Below the pieces are notes generated by a model. It was not told the origin of the DNA. It worked only from the letters and a program-made list of their open reading frames with translations, and searched no databases. Below, one piece after another: positions 20,525-30,792 of a stretch of DNA of 64,000 nt (positions are counted from its first letter, which is position 1; each line of letters starts with the position of its first letter). Source of the stretch: Ascaphus truei (Eukaryota > Chordata > Amphibia > Anura > Ascaphidae); contig CM071570.1 of the NCBI GenBank assembly GCA_036426205.1, positions 6,399,185 through 6,463,184 on the forward strand. Reading direction: 5' to 3'. Made by a program: the position numbers and the translations under genes.

Positions 20525-22515
20525 AGATTCCCCTCTGGATAGCCGCCTGCTGGTATACACCCTGCGAGATCCCCCTCTGGATAACCGCCTGCGGGTATAC
20601 TCCCTGCGAGATTCCCCTCTGGATAGCCGCCTGGGCTGGTATCCAAACCCTGCGAGTCTCCCCCTCTGGATAACCGCCTGCGGGTATACATCCCTGCGCA
20701 TTCCTCCCGTTCTCTAGAGCCGCCCTCGGCTATATCACCCCCTGCCCGTAGATCCCCCTCTGGTATAACCGTCTGCCGGTAATACACTCACCTGCGAGAT
20801 TCCCCTCTGGATAACCGCCTGCTGGTTAACTGCTCCTGCTCTGCGAGATTCCCTCTGGATAGCACGCCCTGCGGGTATACACCCAGCGAGATTCCCTCTG
20901 GATAACGCGCCTGGCGGGTATACCATCCCGCGAGATTCCCCTCGGATAACCGCCTGCTGGTATATCCCCTCGTGAATTCCCCCTTTCTGGGTATAAACGC
21001 CCCCTGCTGGTATACTCCCTGCGAGAATTCATAACCGCACCTTGCTGGTATATTCCCTGGCGAATTCCCCTCTGGATAACCGCCTGCGGGTATACACCCT
21101 GCGAGATTCCCCTCTGGATAACCGCCTGCTGGTAACTCCCTGTGAGATTCTCCCTCTGGATAACCGCCTGCTGATATCTGCTGATATCTCGAGATCCCCA
21201 TAACCGCCCTTGCTGGTTATACTCCCTGCGGATTCCCCTCTGGATAACCCGCCGTCGGGTATACTCCCTGCGAGATTCCCATAACCGCTGCTGTATACTC
21301 CTCTGCGAGATTCCCCTCTGGATAACCACCCTGCGGGAATACTCCCTGCGAGATTCCCCTCTGGATAACCGCCTGCTGGTATACCCCCTGCGAGATTCCC
21401 ATAAACCGACTGCTGGTATACGACCCTGCGAGATCCCCTCTGGATACCACCTGCTGGTATCAGCGTCCCTCTCCTGCCTCGATTCCCCCTCGGATAACCG
21501 CCTGCTGGTATACTCCTGCGAGATTCCCATAACCGACTGCTGGTATACACCCTGCGAGATTCCCCTCTTGGATAACCGCCTGCTGGGTATACACTCCCTG
21601 CGAGATTCCCATAACCGCCTGCTGGTATACTACCCTCGAGATTCCCCTCTGGATAGCCGCCTGCTGTATACTCCCTGCGCAGTATCCCCTCTGGATAACC
21701 GCCTGCTGGTATACTCCCTGCAGATTCCCCTCTGGATAACCGCCTGCGGGTATACACCCTGCGAGATTCCCCTCTGGATAACCGCTGCCTGGTATACACC
21801 CTTCGCGAGATTTCCCTCTGGATAACCCGCCTGCTGGTATATCCTCCCTGCGAGATTCCCATACCCATGACGCTGTATACTCCATGCGAGAATTCCCCTC
21901 TGGATAGCCGCCTGCTGGTATACAACCCTGCGAGATTCCGCTTGGATAACCGCCTCTGGTATACCCCTGCGAATTCCCCTCTGGATAACCGCCTGCTGTT
22001 ATAACTCCCTGCGAGATCCCCTCCTCTGGATATACCCGCATGCAGGCGGTATACACCCTGCGAGATTCCCCTCTGGATAACGCCTGCTGGTATACACACC
22101 CTGCGAGATTTCCCTCTGGATAACCCGCCTGCTGGTATACGACCTACTGCGAGATTCCCTCTGGATAACCGCCTGCTGGTATACTCCCTGCAGATTCCCT
22201 CTCTGGATAACCCCTGCTGGTATACTCCCCTGCGAGATTCCCCTCTGGATAACCGCTCTGGTATACTCCCTGCGAGATCCCCTCTGGATAAACCGCCTGC
22301 GGTACACTCACCTGCGAGATTCCCCTCTGGATAACCGCCTGCTGGTATACACCCTGTGAGAATTCCCCTCTGGATAAACCGCCTGCTGGCATACACCACT
22401 GCGAGATTCCCCTCTGGATAACCGCCTGCTGTATACACCCTGCGAGATTCCCCCTCTGGAAAACGCCTGCTGGTTATACTCCCTGCGAGATTCCCTCGGA
22501 ACCGCCTGCTGTAAA
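20525..22515. repeat. Large 42-bp minisatellite
   Basis: About 45 units of a 42-bp repeat containing CTGCGAGATTCCCCTCTGG, ATAACCGCCTGCTGG and TATA. Many units carry one- or two-base indels. Because 42 is a multiple of three, long minus-strand frames arise, with a 14-residue period such as GGYPEGNLAGSIPA or SRRLSRGESRRVYT. These are not called as genes. Confidence 0.95.
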
Positions 22516-23275
22516 CCTGTTGACAATAGAGGGGGCTCTGCAAACCAATGCTACACCCTTTCAACCTCTGGTAACACACTATCTCCAATCATTCTCACCT
22601 ATTTAAACCTATTAACTAGTTTAAAGCTGTATGGTCTCCGTAAAAAAAACCCCATATTGCGCCTCCAGTAGACCACTCTATTCATGGATTGCATGTTTTT
22701 AAACCCTTGTATTTTTAGAATAAATGTGTTGGTATCACACATTGGTGCCCATCTTTTTTCCCACCCGCTGTTAACATCTCCAAGGTTAGTGTTGCTGACT
22801 TGTCTTACGCGGTCTCGTAGACTTGGTCCGGTCGGACCGGTGCGCCGAGGCGCGACATGGTCCGGAAGAGATTCAGGGGGGGGCGTCAGGAGCCATCCGT
22901 GAGGGAACTTAAAGAAACCTTCTGTGGTAAGGCCCCATTGTTATCTTACTTTTAAGTGAGATAGCTACTGCAAACGGTGGTGGTGTTGACATGCAATGAA
23001 CCATTTGGTGGTACTGCGCGCAATTGGGCTGTCTTGTGTTCTATCCCAGATCAGCCTTCCCATCTATAAGGACTGAAATACTTGCGACTGTGTGATATCA
23101 CTTTTTCATCATCGTCTGATTCATTCGGGCTATCTGCAACTTTATTGCCAGGTCTAAGTATCTGTCAGCGCGCCTAGGAAATTATATGTTTGTTGTATAT
23201 ATGTTTTCTGATGACACACCTATGTCAGAAGCATCTCCTATCCTCATAACACAATATACGGTTCGGCTCACACGC
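22516..23275. other. Unannotated sequence
   Basis: A CpG-containing patch lies at about 22800-22890 (GGTCGGACCGGTGCGCCGAG). No exon or repeat is recognised. Confidence 0.4.
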
Positions 23276-23880
23276 ACCGCACACACACCACCACACACAC
23301 ACACCACACACCCACACGTGCCAACTATAACTATGTGCCAACACACACCCATTTGTGCAAGTAACACCACAGAAACCACAAGTTCACTATTATACATCCT
23401 AGGTGCAGAACACACTAGTTCACATCATACCCTTAGGTGCAGAACACTACACTAGTTCACATCATACATTAGTGCAGAACACACATGTCCCATGATAACA
23501 TTAGTGCAGCAAACACGAACACACTATTCCCATTATACATTAGTGCAGAACACACTAGTTCACACATCATACCTTATTGCAGAACACAATCTCAGTTGCA
23601 CATCATTACTTTAGTTGGCAGAACACACTAGTTCACATCATACATTAGTGCAGAACACACTAGTTCACATCATAGATTAGTGCAGAACACACTAGTTCAC
23701 ATCATACATTAGTGCAGAACACACACACACAGACACACAGACACACAGACACACAGACACACAGACACACAGACACACAGACACACAGACACACAGACGT
23801 TCCCATTATACATTAGTGCAGAACACGAACACACTAATTCCCATTATACATTAGTGCAGAACACGAACACACACACGGGG
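23276..23880. repeat. 32-bp minisatellite with (CA)n and (CACAGA)n tracts
   Basis: A CA-rich tract at about 23276-23320 is followed by units of ACACTAGTTCACATCATACA plus TTAGTGCAGAAC (32 bp) from about 23388. These are broken by a CACACAGACA tract at about 23720-23798 and then resume to about 23870. Some units carry a CCCATTATA variant. Confidence 0.9.
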
Positions 23881-24010
23881 AGCTCCGGTTGCCCTCTGGT
23901 TACATTTTGCAGCCCCCTCTCACCAGACCCCTCTCAGAGGAGGGTGGTGTCAGAGTTATAGGGGCCTGCATATCCCCCCCCGCCCCTCCGGGAGTCCCTG
24001 CACTGCTCAC

Positions 24011-24127
24011 CTGAACGGCCGCCGGAGCCCCTGCCATGCAACCCCTGCTGGAGGCTGCCCGCGGGCCGCGCCGCATCCTCCCCTGCAGCGGGAGCAGGAG
24101 CCCGCACCCTCTGCGCAGCGCTATCAT
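24011..24127 (-). CDS. Candidate first coding exon of an unidentified host gene
   Basis: The minus-strand frame opens at an ATG at 24125-24127 and gives 39 codons, starting MIALRRGCGLLLPLQ and ending MAGAPAAVQ. It stops exactly at CAG|GTGAGC, a consensus splice donor (exon end 24011). The peptide has many arginines, no acidic residue and a hydrophobic LLLPL stretch, as in mitochondrial targeting presequences. I do not recognise the gene. The next exon would lie at lower coordinates, but none was recognised, so the intron may run past the window. Internal ATGs at 24074-24076 (MRRGP) and 24035-24037 (MAGAP) are alternative starts. The start ATG has a purine at -3. The case rests on the donor, the island and the composition, not on homology. 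Confidence 0.4.
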
Positions 24128-24137
24128 CTCCCCGGGA

Positions 24138-24170
24138 TCAGCACCCTCTGCGCGCCGCCGCTATCACCAT
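24138..24170 (-). other. Possible upstream ORF (10 codons) from a local duplication
   Basis: An ATG at 24168-24170 opens MVIAAARRGC and stops just before the main ATG. The 41-bp segment containing it is an imperfect tandem copy of the segment containing the main ATG (both have CCCGGG, ATGATAGCG-like and GCGCAGAGGGTGC). The arrangement could reduce translation from the main ATG if transcribed. Confidence 0.35.
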
Positions 24171-24289
24171 CCCGGGCTCAGCCTGCACTGTCAGCCAGCG
24201 CGTGGGGCATACACAACATCACGTGCACAGCTGCCAGGCCCACAGCCAATCAGCGGCCTGCCACGCCGCACGCCCCCTGCGCGCGGCAG

Positions 24290-24303
24290 ATGGGAGTTGT
24301 AGT
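24290..24303 (-). promoter_or_regulatory. ZNF143/THAP11-type (SBS) motif
   Basis: ACTACAACTCCCAT on the minus strand matches the first half of the ACTACAAYTCCCAGMATGC promoter motif. It lies about 165 bp upstream of the candidate start codon. Confidence 0.55.
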
Positions 24304-24330
24304 TCACAGGCTGCCCCTCCCTGGCACGTG

Positions 24331-24499
24331 GTGCAGGACAGGCATGTCACTTGAAACTATAGTTATGGCACTTTCTACATTTAATACATAGGGTGCAATT
24401 ATTGTGCCCCCGGAATTGTCCCACTTTTGCCTTAAGGCTGCAGACCGAGCTGTGTGTTTTTTTAAATAAATAAGTTCAATACTTTGAAAATATACTTTT
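24331..24499. other. Unannotated non-coding sequence
   Basis: No feature recognised. Confidence 0.4.
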
Positions 24500-24905
24500 T
24501 TTTAAAAACAGCTCTGAAATGACAATTTTAATGTACTATAATGTAACAAGCGTTTTTTGTTCCTATAGCAACAATTTACATAGTCATTCCCCTTTCCTAG
24601 TCTGAAACAGGCTCTGGCGCATCCCTTTTTGAGCCCTGCCCTCTCTCTAGCAGTGCACCAATTGTATCTAGTGACCGCCTGGTCACATGACCGTCCACAC
24701 AGAACTTTGCATCTTTGGTCCTCTTCTACTGCACTGACAGCCATTTAGGGAACTCTCGAGCCGAATCTTCACTGATCAAGGAGAACGGATCGGTCCGCAA
24801 CTTAGCTAATTACTTATTATTGTGTGATTGTATTGATGCACATATTAAAAGGAATTATTATTATTATTTTAAACGGCAGCTTGGACTGCTGCTTTAAACG
24901 GAATA
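24500..24905 (+). repeat. Dispersed repeat family C, copy 2
   Basis: CAGAACTTTGCATCTTTGGT, GCCGAATCTTCACTGATC and TTGTATTGATGCACATATTA match copies 1 and 3. The left part also has CTATAGCAACAATTTACA and TTTTTGAGCCCTGCCCTCTC, shared with copy 3. Confidence 0.7.
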
Positions 24906-25061
24906 ATCATCCAATGAGAAGAGAGAGGGAGGAGTATTCTCCCCCTTCACAAATCAGCGACTCTCATACGTGTTCACTTCCCTGACTGTCATGAAGGAGA
25001 GAAACTGCAGGAGTGAATCCCAGTGGCTGGAACCATGGGATGTAAGCGAAGGCATAAACGA

Positions 25062-25281
25062 GTCAGAGGCGGGCAGCAAGGAGGCATCAGTGGGGGCACT
25101 AGCAGAGGTCGGAGGCGGGCAGCAAGGAGGCGTCAGTGGGGCACTAGCAAAGGTCGGAGGCGGGCAGTAAGGAGGGGTCAGTGGGAGCACTAGCAGAGGC
25201 AGGGCAGCAAGGAGGCGTCAGTGGGGTACTAGCAGAGGTCGGAGGCAGACAGCAAGGAGGTCGGGGTCACTAGCAGAGGCC
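25062..25281. repeat. 45-bp minisatellite
   Basis: About five units of GGAGGCGGGCAGCAAGGAGG, CGTCAGTGGGGCACTAGCAG and AGGTC. It lies between two copies of repeat family C. Confidence 0.9.
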
Positions 25282-25610
25282 CTATAGCAATTTTTTACAA
25301 AGTCACATCCCTGTCCCCTTCTGAAACAGCATCATCTTTTTGAGCCCTGCCCTCTCTCTAGCAGTGCACCAATTGTATCTAGTGCCTGCCTGGTAACATG
25401 ATCTTCCACACAGAACTTTGCATCTTGGGTACTTTTCTGCATCACTGACAGTGATTTAGTGAACCCCCGAGCCGAATCTTCGCCGATCGATCACAGGAGA
25501 ACGGATCAATCGGCAACTTAGCTAATCACTTGTCAGTGTGTAGATTACATTGATGCACATATTGAATGGAATTTTTTTTTCAAACGGTAGCTTGAACTGC
25601 TGCATTAAAC
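25282..25610 (+). repeat. Dispersed repeat family C, copy 3
   Basis: CTATAGCAATTTTTTACAAA, AGCCCTGCCCTCTCTCTAGC and GCCGAATCTTCGCCGATC match copy 2, in the same orientation about 740 bp further on. This suggests a local duplication that also holds the minisatellite. Confidence 0.7.
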
Positions 25611-25796
25611 ATGAAAAAAAATAACTAAAGAAAGCAAAACGTTTCAGGACCCCATATCAGCCTTCATTTTGCAGAAGGTAGCAGCACAGAAGGCAGATTG
25701 ACTAAGGTTCGATTCAGCGTATCAAATCAATGCTCATTACCCCCGGATCAGCGGGAGATATGGCAGATCAGACCTTAGTGAAACCTGGCATAGGAC
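25611..25796. other. Unannotated non-coding sequence
   Basis: No feature recognised. Confidence 0.4.
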
Positions 25797-26200
25797 TGTA
25801 GGGTTGCCAGGTGGCTTCTCCAAAAATACTGGACACAATGGTGAAAGGAGTGACACACTCAACACATACACACACAAACCCCTCTCACCTCTCTCCCCTC
25901 CATGCTGTTTCCTCCTCTCCTTGGCCCAAGGCTCCACACGCCTTCTCCCAATTAGCTGCATTACCCAACAGCAGCAGCCAATCAGGATGGAGGAAGCTGC
26001 CCAGCCCCCTAGCAACACCCCTGCTCTTTCCCTGCTCAGGGAAATCCCACGGCCCCCTTAGCCGGTCAGGTCACTATGTCCAGAGAGGTAATACCGGTAT
26101 GCAACTACATGTCCAGTATTACCTGTAATTTTTTGCTGGACAGAATGACCAAATACAGGATAGTTAGAATCAATACTGGACACCTGGCGATCCTACGTAG
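25797..26200. mobile_element. Non-autonomous DNA transposon with GTAGGRTYGCCAGGTG ends
   Basis: The left end is GTAGGGTTGCCAGGTGG and the inverse of the right end is GTAGGATCGCCAGGTGTCC. Just inside, ATACTGGACA appears in both orientations. There is no transposase frame. The element at 26819-26990 has similar GGGTTACCAG ends. Confidence 0.55.
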
Positions 26201-26818
26201 GAGGGCAGACAATACTAGGTGAATCTGAGCTAAGAATTCCCTCCCCCGAGAGCCGAGACAATAATACAAAATAAAATGCAACAGCACCTCCCGGAAGTCA
26301 ATAAATAAAATAATTTTATGAAATATCAAATCATAAAAATAAAGAGGTACCTGCCATTTAAAGAAGAGGTAGAAAACCATCGCAATGTGATTCTCCCTGA
26401 TGGGCGTTCTCATGCTATGTGCAATTTAATTAGGTCACCCAATCTTTTATGCCAGAGGGGCCTGCTAGGCATACAGGTGAGTCACATGTTTTAAACAGGG
26501 GGTGCAGCTTTTATCACATGTCCCATCTCTTAGTCTTGCAGTAGAAACTCTTTATTTCCTTGGACAAAAAAAAAAGATTGAGATCAGCTAGCACAGTACG
26601 ATGGCAAAATCCTTAAGAAACAAAGAGGGGAAATTAGGTAACACCATGTGCTCAGAATAAGACGTTGCCCGCCAATCAAATAAGAAATGGGTAAAGAATA
26701 GTTCAATAAAAAAAGGGTAGCACACATGGAAAGCATTGTAGGCAAAACAAGTTGTCCTAGCAAATAATATGCCTTCACTATTGAATAGGCTCTTCTTATC
26801 TGTGTTCATTCCTATAAT
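26201..26818. other. Unannotated AT-rich sequence
   Basis: No gene is supported. Minus-strand frames of up to 102 codons here have no recognisable family. Confidence 0.4.
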
Positions 26819-26990
26819 AAATAGGGTTACCAGAGTCCCGGTTCTTCCGGGATTGTCCCGGTTTTCGGAATTGTGTCCCAACAACTTTTCAAAAAGTGCA
26901 AAAATGCCCCGGTTTGTTGGTCTTGCCGTTGGCGCATGGGCAACTTTTGCCCTGATTTTTCACTGGGATAATATGGTCACCCTAATAATA
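26819..26990. mobile_element. Short DNA transposon with TAGGGTKACCA ends
   Basis: TAGGGTTACCAGAGTCCCGG at the left and the inverse TAGGGTGACCATAT at the right form short terminal repeats. Internal words TCCCGGTTCTTCCGGGA and CCCCGGTTTG are also mirrored in part. ATAATA-like sequence flanks both sides. Confidence 0.45.
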
Positions 26991-27002
26991 TTCCTAATAT
27001 AA

Positions 27003-28523
27003 TTTATTTATTTATTTATTTATAAAATATTTTACCAGGAAGTAATACATTGAGAGTTACCTCTCGTTTTCAAGTATGTCCTGGGCACAGAGTAAAACAA
27101 AATAATACATGGTTACAAGTACAGTTACATAAATGAACAAGGTATACATTATATACAAGACATTGCATGCACAGTTAAAGAAAATATATATTATGAGCGT
27201 ATGAAACAGTTACAGACCAGATTAAAGTGTGAGACAGCCTTAGATTTGAAAGAACTTAAGCTGGTGGTGGATATGAGAGTCTCTGGTAGGTTGTTCCAGT
27301 TTTGGGGTGCACGGAAGGAGAAGGAGGAACGTCCGGATACTTTGTTGAGTCTTGGGACCATGAATAGTCTTTTGGAGTCTGATCTCAGGTGATAGGTACT
27401 GCATGTGGTAGGGGTGAGGAGCTTGTTCAGGTAGCTGGGTAGCTTGCCCAGAAAGTATTTGAGGGTGAGACAGGAAAGGTGAACTTTGCGCCTAGACTCT
27501 AGTGATGACCAATCTAGTTCTTTGAGCATTTCGCAGTGATGTGTGTTGTAGTTGCATTGGAGAACAAAACGACAAATTGAATTGTAGAGGGTGTCAAGTT
27601 TGCTAAGGTGGGTTTGAGGAGCCGAGCCATATACTATGTCTCCATAGTCAATAATTGGCATTAGCATCTGCTGTGCAATATGCTTTCTGACCAGGAGACT
27701 TAGGGAGGATTTGTTCCTGTAAAGTACCCCTAGTTTGGCATAGGTCTTGGTTGTCAGGGTATCAATGTGCATCCCGAATGTTAAGTGGGAGTCAAACCAT
27801 AAGCCCAGGTATTTAAAACTAGTGACAGGTGTTAGGGTGGTGGTAGCGTTGGTTCTAATCAGGAGCTCAGTCACTGGAAGCTTTACAAATTTAGTCTTGG
27901 TCCCAAATACCATTGTTACAGTCTTGTCAGCGTTTAAAAACAGTTTGTTTTGGGAAATCCAGTTTTCGAGTCTCAAAAAGTCAGACTGAAGTATGTGTTG
28001 AAGGTCAGAGAGGCTATGGCTGTGTGCATACAGGAGTGTGTCATCTGCATACATGTGTATTGAGGCTTCCTTACAAGCTGTGGGAAGATCATTAATGAAC
28101 ACTGAGAAGAGTAGGGGCCCCAGAACAGAGCCTTGCGGTACACCACAGGTGATATCCAGGGGGTTGGAGTTAGAGCCTGAGATGGACACATGTTGGGATC
28201 TTCCTGATAGGTAGGACTGAAACCAGTTTAAAGCATGTTTCCCTATTCCAGAGCTCTGGAGTTTGTTAAGCAGGATAACATGATCAACTGTGTCAAAAGC
28301 CTTTGCAAAATCTAGGAATACTGCACCAGTGAGTTGTCCCCGTTCCATTCCACACTGGATTTCATTGCAAACTTTTAGCAGGGTAGTTACGGTGGAGTGT
28401 TTGGGACGAAACCCAGACTGGAATTGGCTAGGGAAATTTGTCTTGGTGTAGAAATCGCTTAATTGGGAGTGGACACATTTTTCCATAACTTTGGATAGAA
28501 TTGGGAGAAGTGAGATTGGCCTA
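27003..28523 (-). mobile_element. 5'-truncated CR1/L2-type LINE
   Basis: On the minus strand a coding region (28523 to 27191) is followed by a 190-bp 3' UTR and an (ATAA)n-type tail at about 27003-27024. The UTR end (CCCAGGACATACTTGAAAAC, GAGAGGTAACTCTCAATGTA, TTACTTCCTGGTAAAATATT) recurs on the plus strand at 56643-56740, which confirms it as the family's 3' end. The 5' side stops abruptly at 28523, where a 65-bp tandem repeat begins. Confidence 0.85.
27191..28523 (-). CDS. LINE ORF2 reverse transcriptase, 5'-truncated but open
   Basis: The frame is open from the truncation point (RPISLLPILSKVMEKC) to the stop, about 443 codons; counting from the internal Met at 28486 gives 431. RT motifs in order from that Met: QFQSGFRPKHST (21-32), FLDFAKAFDTVDH (58-69, first catalytic Asp), GVPQGSVLGP (115-124), MYADDTLLY (145-153, catalytic Asp pair) and LNADKT. 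The C-terminal RAPQNWNNLP and SLSSFKSK are typical of CR1/L2-group ORF2. The upstream endonuclease is missing, so this copy cannot move by itself. The lack of stops or frameshifts implies a recent insertion. It is mobile-element coding sequence, not a host gene. Confidence 0.85.
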
Positions 28524-28652
28524 CTTATATATCAATTCAACAAGGCCAGATTCAGTCTTATACAGAGGGTTTCAACATCAGGAACATACTTATATATCAA
28601 TTCAACAAGGCCAGATTCAGTCTTATACGCAGGGTTTCAACATCAGGAACAT
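28523..28652. repeat. 65-bp minisatellite, first block (2 units)
   Basis: Two units of ACTTATATATCAATTCAACA, AGGCCAGATTCAGTCTTATA and CAGAGGGTTTCAACATCAGG, starting exactly where the LINE frame ends. Confidence 0.9.
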
Positions 28653-28967
28653 ACCTGTGAAGAGAATGCAATTAGATCCATGTCATATCAGCTGAGGTTA
28701 TTGGTTATTGGTCTTGCATGAAGAAAGTGAATATATTAACTATATATATATTAACTGTAGTCTAACTGTTTTTATCACTTAAAAAGCTCACTTTAAATGC
28801 CTCACTGCCTAATGCAGTTCCTGCCCAATGCAGCGAAGGTGTTAGTATTATACACTAAAAAAAAAAGTCACATGACCCTCCCCAATCAGTCAGCTTGTTC
28901 CATTTGGTCAATTAACAGCACAGAGTTAAGAGGGAAAAAAAAAAAAAATTTTACATTCAAACATACT
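28653..28967. repeat. Flank copy 1 of a tandem duplication
   Basis: AGAGAATGCAATTAGATCCA through TTAACAGCACAGAGTTAAGA recurs at 29358-29640 with many small indels. The second block of 65-bp units lies between the two copies. Confidence 0.8.
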
Positions 28968-29357
28968 AACTTATATATCAATTCAACAAGGCCAGATTCA
29001 GTCTTATACAGAGGGTTTCAACATCAGGAAACATACTTCTATATCAATCAACAAGGCCCAGATCAGTTATACAGAGGGTTTCAAACATCAGGAACATACT
29101 TCATATATCAATCCACAAGGCCAGATTCAGTCTTATACAGAGGTGTTTCAACATCAGGAACATACTTCTATATCATTCAACAAAGGCCAGATTCAGTCTT
29201 ATACAGAGGGTTTCAAATCAGGAACATACTCTTAATCAATCAACAAGGCCAGATTCAGTCTTATACAGAGGGTTTCAACATCAGGAACATACTTCTATAT
29301 CAATCAACAAGGCCAGATTCAGTTCTATTACAGAGGGTTTAACATCAGGAACATACC
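28968..29357. repeat. 65-bp minisatellite, second block (about 6 units)
   Basis: Six units of the same repeat, but with frequent one-base losses or gains (for example ATCAATCAACAA against ATCAATTCAACAA). This suggests sequencing error or rapid decay. Confidence 0.9.
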
Positions 29358-29640
29358 TGTGAGAGAATGCAATTAGATCCAGTCATATCAGCTGAGGTTA
29401 TGGTTATGGCTTGCATGAAGAAAGTGAGTATATTAACTTATAATATATATATAACTGTAGTCTAACTGTATCACTTAAAACCTCACTTTAAATGCCTCAC
29501 TGCCTAATGCAGTTCGCTGCCAATGCAGCAAAGGTGTTAGTATTATACACAAATAACAGTCACATGACCCTCCCCTCCCCAATCAGTCAGCTTTTTCCAT
29601 TTGGTCAATTAACAGCACAGATTTAAGAGGAAAATAATAT
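29358..29640. repeat. Flank copy 2 of a tandem duplication
   Basis: This is a near copy of 28653-28967. It shares GCATGAAGAAAGTGA, CTCACTTTAAATGCCTCACT and CAATCAGTCAGCTT, and lacks scattered single bases. Confidence 0.8.
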
Positions 29641-29643
29641 AAC

Positions 29644-29830
29644 CTGTAGCCCCTCTTAGAGATTACTAATTCAGTTAAGGGGTTAACTGTGTGTGCTCAC
29701 TCCCATCACATGGTGTAGAATGACTTGGCAGGAAAGATGCTTCTCCCACTTTTTGCCTGGTGACCAGTAACATCACTATCAGGGTATAGATACCCTGACA
29801 GAAGGTTCTAGAAGGTAGGTTCCTCGGAGT
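29644..29830 (+). repeat. LTR-like fragment starting TGTAGCCCCT
   Basis: The start resembles that of the TGTAGCC LTR family at 33431 and 54130. The remainder diverges, and no 3' end was found. Confidence 0.3.
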
Positions 29831-30792
29831 GGCAGTCAAAGGGCCTCTGTAATGGAGTGCTCACCACAAACAAGGTGTGACCGCGAGGCCGAGGTGGGGA
29901 TAGATATACAACACCAACCCACAGCCGCGTGGGCGCGTCTGAAGTGTAGATTGGTCGAGGTAGCCGGGTCGGGATTGGAGAGGTATGGATAGTCAGAGTT
30001 ACTTGCCGAGGTTGGGGTTGGAGAGGTGCGGAACGTTGCAGGTACTTAGCCGTGGTCAGGATTGGAGAGATGCGGATCGTTGTGGTCCTTTGCCGAGGTC
30101 GGGATTGGAGAGGTGCGGATCGTCGTTGGTAGCCGGGGTCAGGAGTTTAGAAGAGCGGAGTCCAGAAGAATAGCCAAATTCAGAAACAGAGGTGCTAGGA
30201 ACCGGAGTACAGGACAAGACTGTGGAGACAAGGGTAGCAGTGAACACTTCAAACAAACAAAGGTTTATGCTCAGCCGATTTGCCAGTGAGCCGGCATGTC
30301 AGTAAGACTGACAGTGATAGGCTGATGAAGTGCAGGAGACAGGAGTGGGGAGGATCCCTGAAGAGGATAGATGACGCGGCTTGTGTGCGTGCTGACCGTG
30401 GATCATCATTGGTAGCCGGGGAGTCCAGCAGAATAGCCGAGCTCAGAAACAGGGCTAAGAACCAGAGTAGAGGACAAGACTGTGGAGGCAAGGGTAGCAG
30501 TGAAGTATTCGAACTAACAAAGGCTCAGCTGATTTGCCAGTGGGCCGGCTGAGCATATATAGGGCAAAGGTACCAATGAGGTAGCAGACAGGAGGAGGCG
30601 TGGGCGGAGTCTGGAGGCAGACCAGAGAGGGTGGTATTTACATCCGAGCGGGATGCGCACGCGTCCCTAGTATGGCGGCTGTCCCAGGAGATGGGAGAGA
30701 AGCGTCACGGATGACGGAAGGAGAAGGGGCCCGATCACGGGTTGGGGTAAGTGCTGAGTGCGCCGAGCGCGTGGTGGATCACGGATCCTGAC
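29831..30792 (-). mobile_element. Antisense LTR-type sequence with internal tandem repeats
   Basis: Read on the minus strand it begins TGTCAGGATCC at 30791, with a TATA-like CCTATATATGC near 30555, as in the U3 of Ty3/Gypsy-type LTRs. A segment containing GTCCAG-AGAATAGCC and GGACAAGACTGTGGAG is duplicated (about 30135-30300 and 30410-30555). Four 40-51 bp units with GGGATTGGAGAGGTGCGGAT lie at 29955-30140. The left part (GCTCACCACAAAC, GACCGCG-GGC) matches 37365-37420. Confidence 0.5.

Larger units (their letters stand above)
23885..24330 (-). promoter_or_regulatory. CpG-island promoter candidate
   Basis: A 450-bp block is GC-rich and dense in CpG, unlike its surroundings. Read on the minus strand it has ACTACAACTCCCAT (24290-24303), a good match to the ZNF143/THAP11 promoter motif. 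An ATTGG/CCAAT box (24246-24250), an E-box CACGTG (24220-24225) and then a candidate first exon follow. The order suits a TATA-less housekeeping promoter firing toward lower coordinates. The island could instead belong to a transposon, since other GC-rich blocks here do. Confidence 0.6.

Noticed and set aside
21029..22588. Minus-strand open frame of about 519 codons with a 14-residue repeat
   Set aside because: It is the 42-bp minisatellite read through. Indels move the frame from unit to unit, so no single frame is maintained.
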